From contig NC_079877.1 in NCBI RefSeq assembly GCF_029227915.1, forward strand, positions 17,534,851 through 17,598,850: 64,000 nt of DNA, read 5' to 3'. The notes under the pieces were generated by a model. It ran no database searches, had not been told where the DNA came from, and saw only the letters and a program-made list of their open reading frames with translations. Below are positions 63,200 to 64,000 of the stretch, piece after piece. Made by a program: the position numbers and the translations under genes. The stretch comes from Hydractinia symbiolongicarpus (lineage: Eukaryota > Cnidaria > Hydrozoa > Anthoathecata > Hydractiniidae). Each line of letters opens with the position of its first letter. Positions within the stretch are counted from its first letter, which is position 1.

Positions 63200-64000
63200 C
63201 TAAAAATATCGCGAATAATCTAAATCATTAAATAACAAGAAATGTTTAGTGGTTTTCTTAAAATGCGTCAACAAGCAAATAGTTTTTTTGTCTTCATCTA
63301 AAATTGTGTTCCATAATAATGGCCCACGAGAAGATATTGAGTATCGAGTGGTCACTAGAAAGGTCTTTGGAATGTTAAAATTGTTTATTGAATATCTTGT
63401 GTCATACCTGTGTTTTTTTTCTAGAAACTGATTTGTGAAGGCCTTGGGTGCAATGCCATATCTAATTTTATGCATGATTAACAAAACCTGGTGTATGTTC
63501 AATTTATAGATACTCAAGGCCCTTATTTTTCTCAATAACGGTTCTGCTGTGGTGTATCCGTCCTTGCCAAATATTATACGACATGCGTGCTTCTGTTTAC
63601 TGTAAATTTTTGTAAGTTTAGAATGATTAGTGCTAGCCCAGACAATGTTACAATATGTTAAGTAGCTGTGAATAAATGAAAAGTATAAATTTTTAAGACA
63701 ATGAAAATTTAGTAATGCTTCGCTTTGTATAATATTCCAATATTTTTCGAAATCTTATTCTCTACTGTTTGTATATGGCTTTTCCAAGACAGGTTTTCGT
63801 CAATAAGAACACCCAAAAAGTTTAAAGAGCTCTCCTTTTTTATGCTAATTTCATTTGTACATAGATCTGGTGTAAACATATTTTTGAATATATAAGTTAT
63901 AAGTAAAATGGAATAATGATTCTTTTTAGCAACTTTTTTTAGTTTTTCAAATAAATTTTTGTATCCCTTGTACCTCTTTTCATTGGAGTATGTTTTCTTT
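63200..64000 (-). pseudogene. LINE reverse transcriptase C-terminus, running off the window
   Basis: Minus-strand frames, with shifts near 63540 and 63760, read LNFLGVLIDENLSWKSHIQT, YCNIVWAST, KQKHACRIIF, then 63200-63535 with SIYKLNIHQVLLIMHKIRYG and SSRGPLLWNTI. This is the thumb and C-terminal region of a non-LTR retrotransposon RT; the 5' part lies beyond the right edge. A different subfamily from 19675-20818 by sequence. Confidence 0.75.

Overview
This is an AT-rich eukaryotic (animal) genomic window, most likely from a cnidarian and perhaps a hydrozoan. The evidence is two spliced host genes with GT-AG introns, abundant degraded transposons of several classes (tRNA-derived SINEs, LINE fragments, PIF/Harbinger and SWIM-type DNA transposons, a GIY-YIG Penelope-like remnant), and a large endogenous virus-like block. 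The taxon is an inference from general repeat character and was not tested by any search.

Layout. 1-2 kb: a six-exon Ras-like GTPase gene on +. 2-15.3 kb: no convincing gene, but many repeats: a pogo-like relic, a 350-bp mirror-image array of 52-bp units, a Harbinger MITE with TAA target duplication, an AAAGTGCC array, two copies of one tRNA-derived SINE and a modular hairpin repeat. 15.3-16.3 kb: a decayed LINE. 16.3-37.5 kb: two head-to-tail, diverged and damaged copies of a Polinton/Maverick (adintovirus-like) element, plus an inverted DNA polymerase B N-terminal piece at the right. 37.5-44 kb: gene-poor sequence with a GGGATGC foldback element, a SWIM zinc-finger transposon and a GIY-YIG relic. 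45.4-59.0 kb: a complete 13-exon calpain-5-like gene (642 aa) with an autonomous-type Harbinger relic and tandem repeats in its introns. 59-64 kb: gene-poor, with a pre-miRNA-sized perfect hairpin and a LINE reverse-transcriptase relic leaving the right edge.

The viral block. Both copies share one gene order: (+) membrane protein, 80-aa membrane protein, packaging ATPase, small coiled-coil protein and BRO/MSV199-like gene; then (-) integrase, a 136-aa membrane/coiled-coil protein and the likely major capsid protein; then (+) a long coiled-coil membrane protein; then (-) a membrane protein and (+) a penton-like protein (copy 1 intact in order, mostly deleted in copy 2); then (+) a membrane protein, and (-) a SAP-like protein and an acidic-tailed protein. 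PolB survives as a palm fragment at the left of copy 1 and as an inverted N-terminal part at the right. Together these are a replication (PolB), integration (RVE integrase), packaging (ATPase) and capsid set. Almost every gene is broken by stops, frameshifts, deletions or insertions, so the block is an old endogenous relic.

The most notable signals are regulatory. Most element genes start at an AATAAATG-like motif, and two such motifs face each other with exactly 29 bp between the divergent capsid and coiled-coil genes in both copies. Gene ends carry strong hairpins that keep position but not sequence between copies. The integrase has an in-frame TAG at the identical place in both copies. Together these suggest a virus-encoded transcription start motif, hairpin-directed transcript ends, and perhaps a readthrough integrase.
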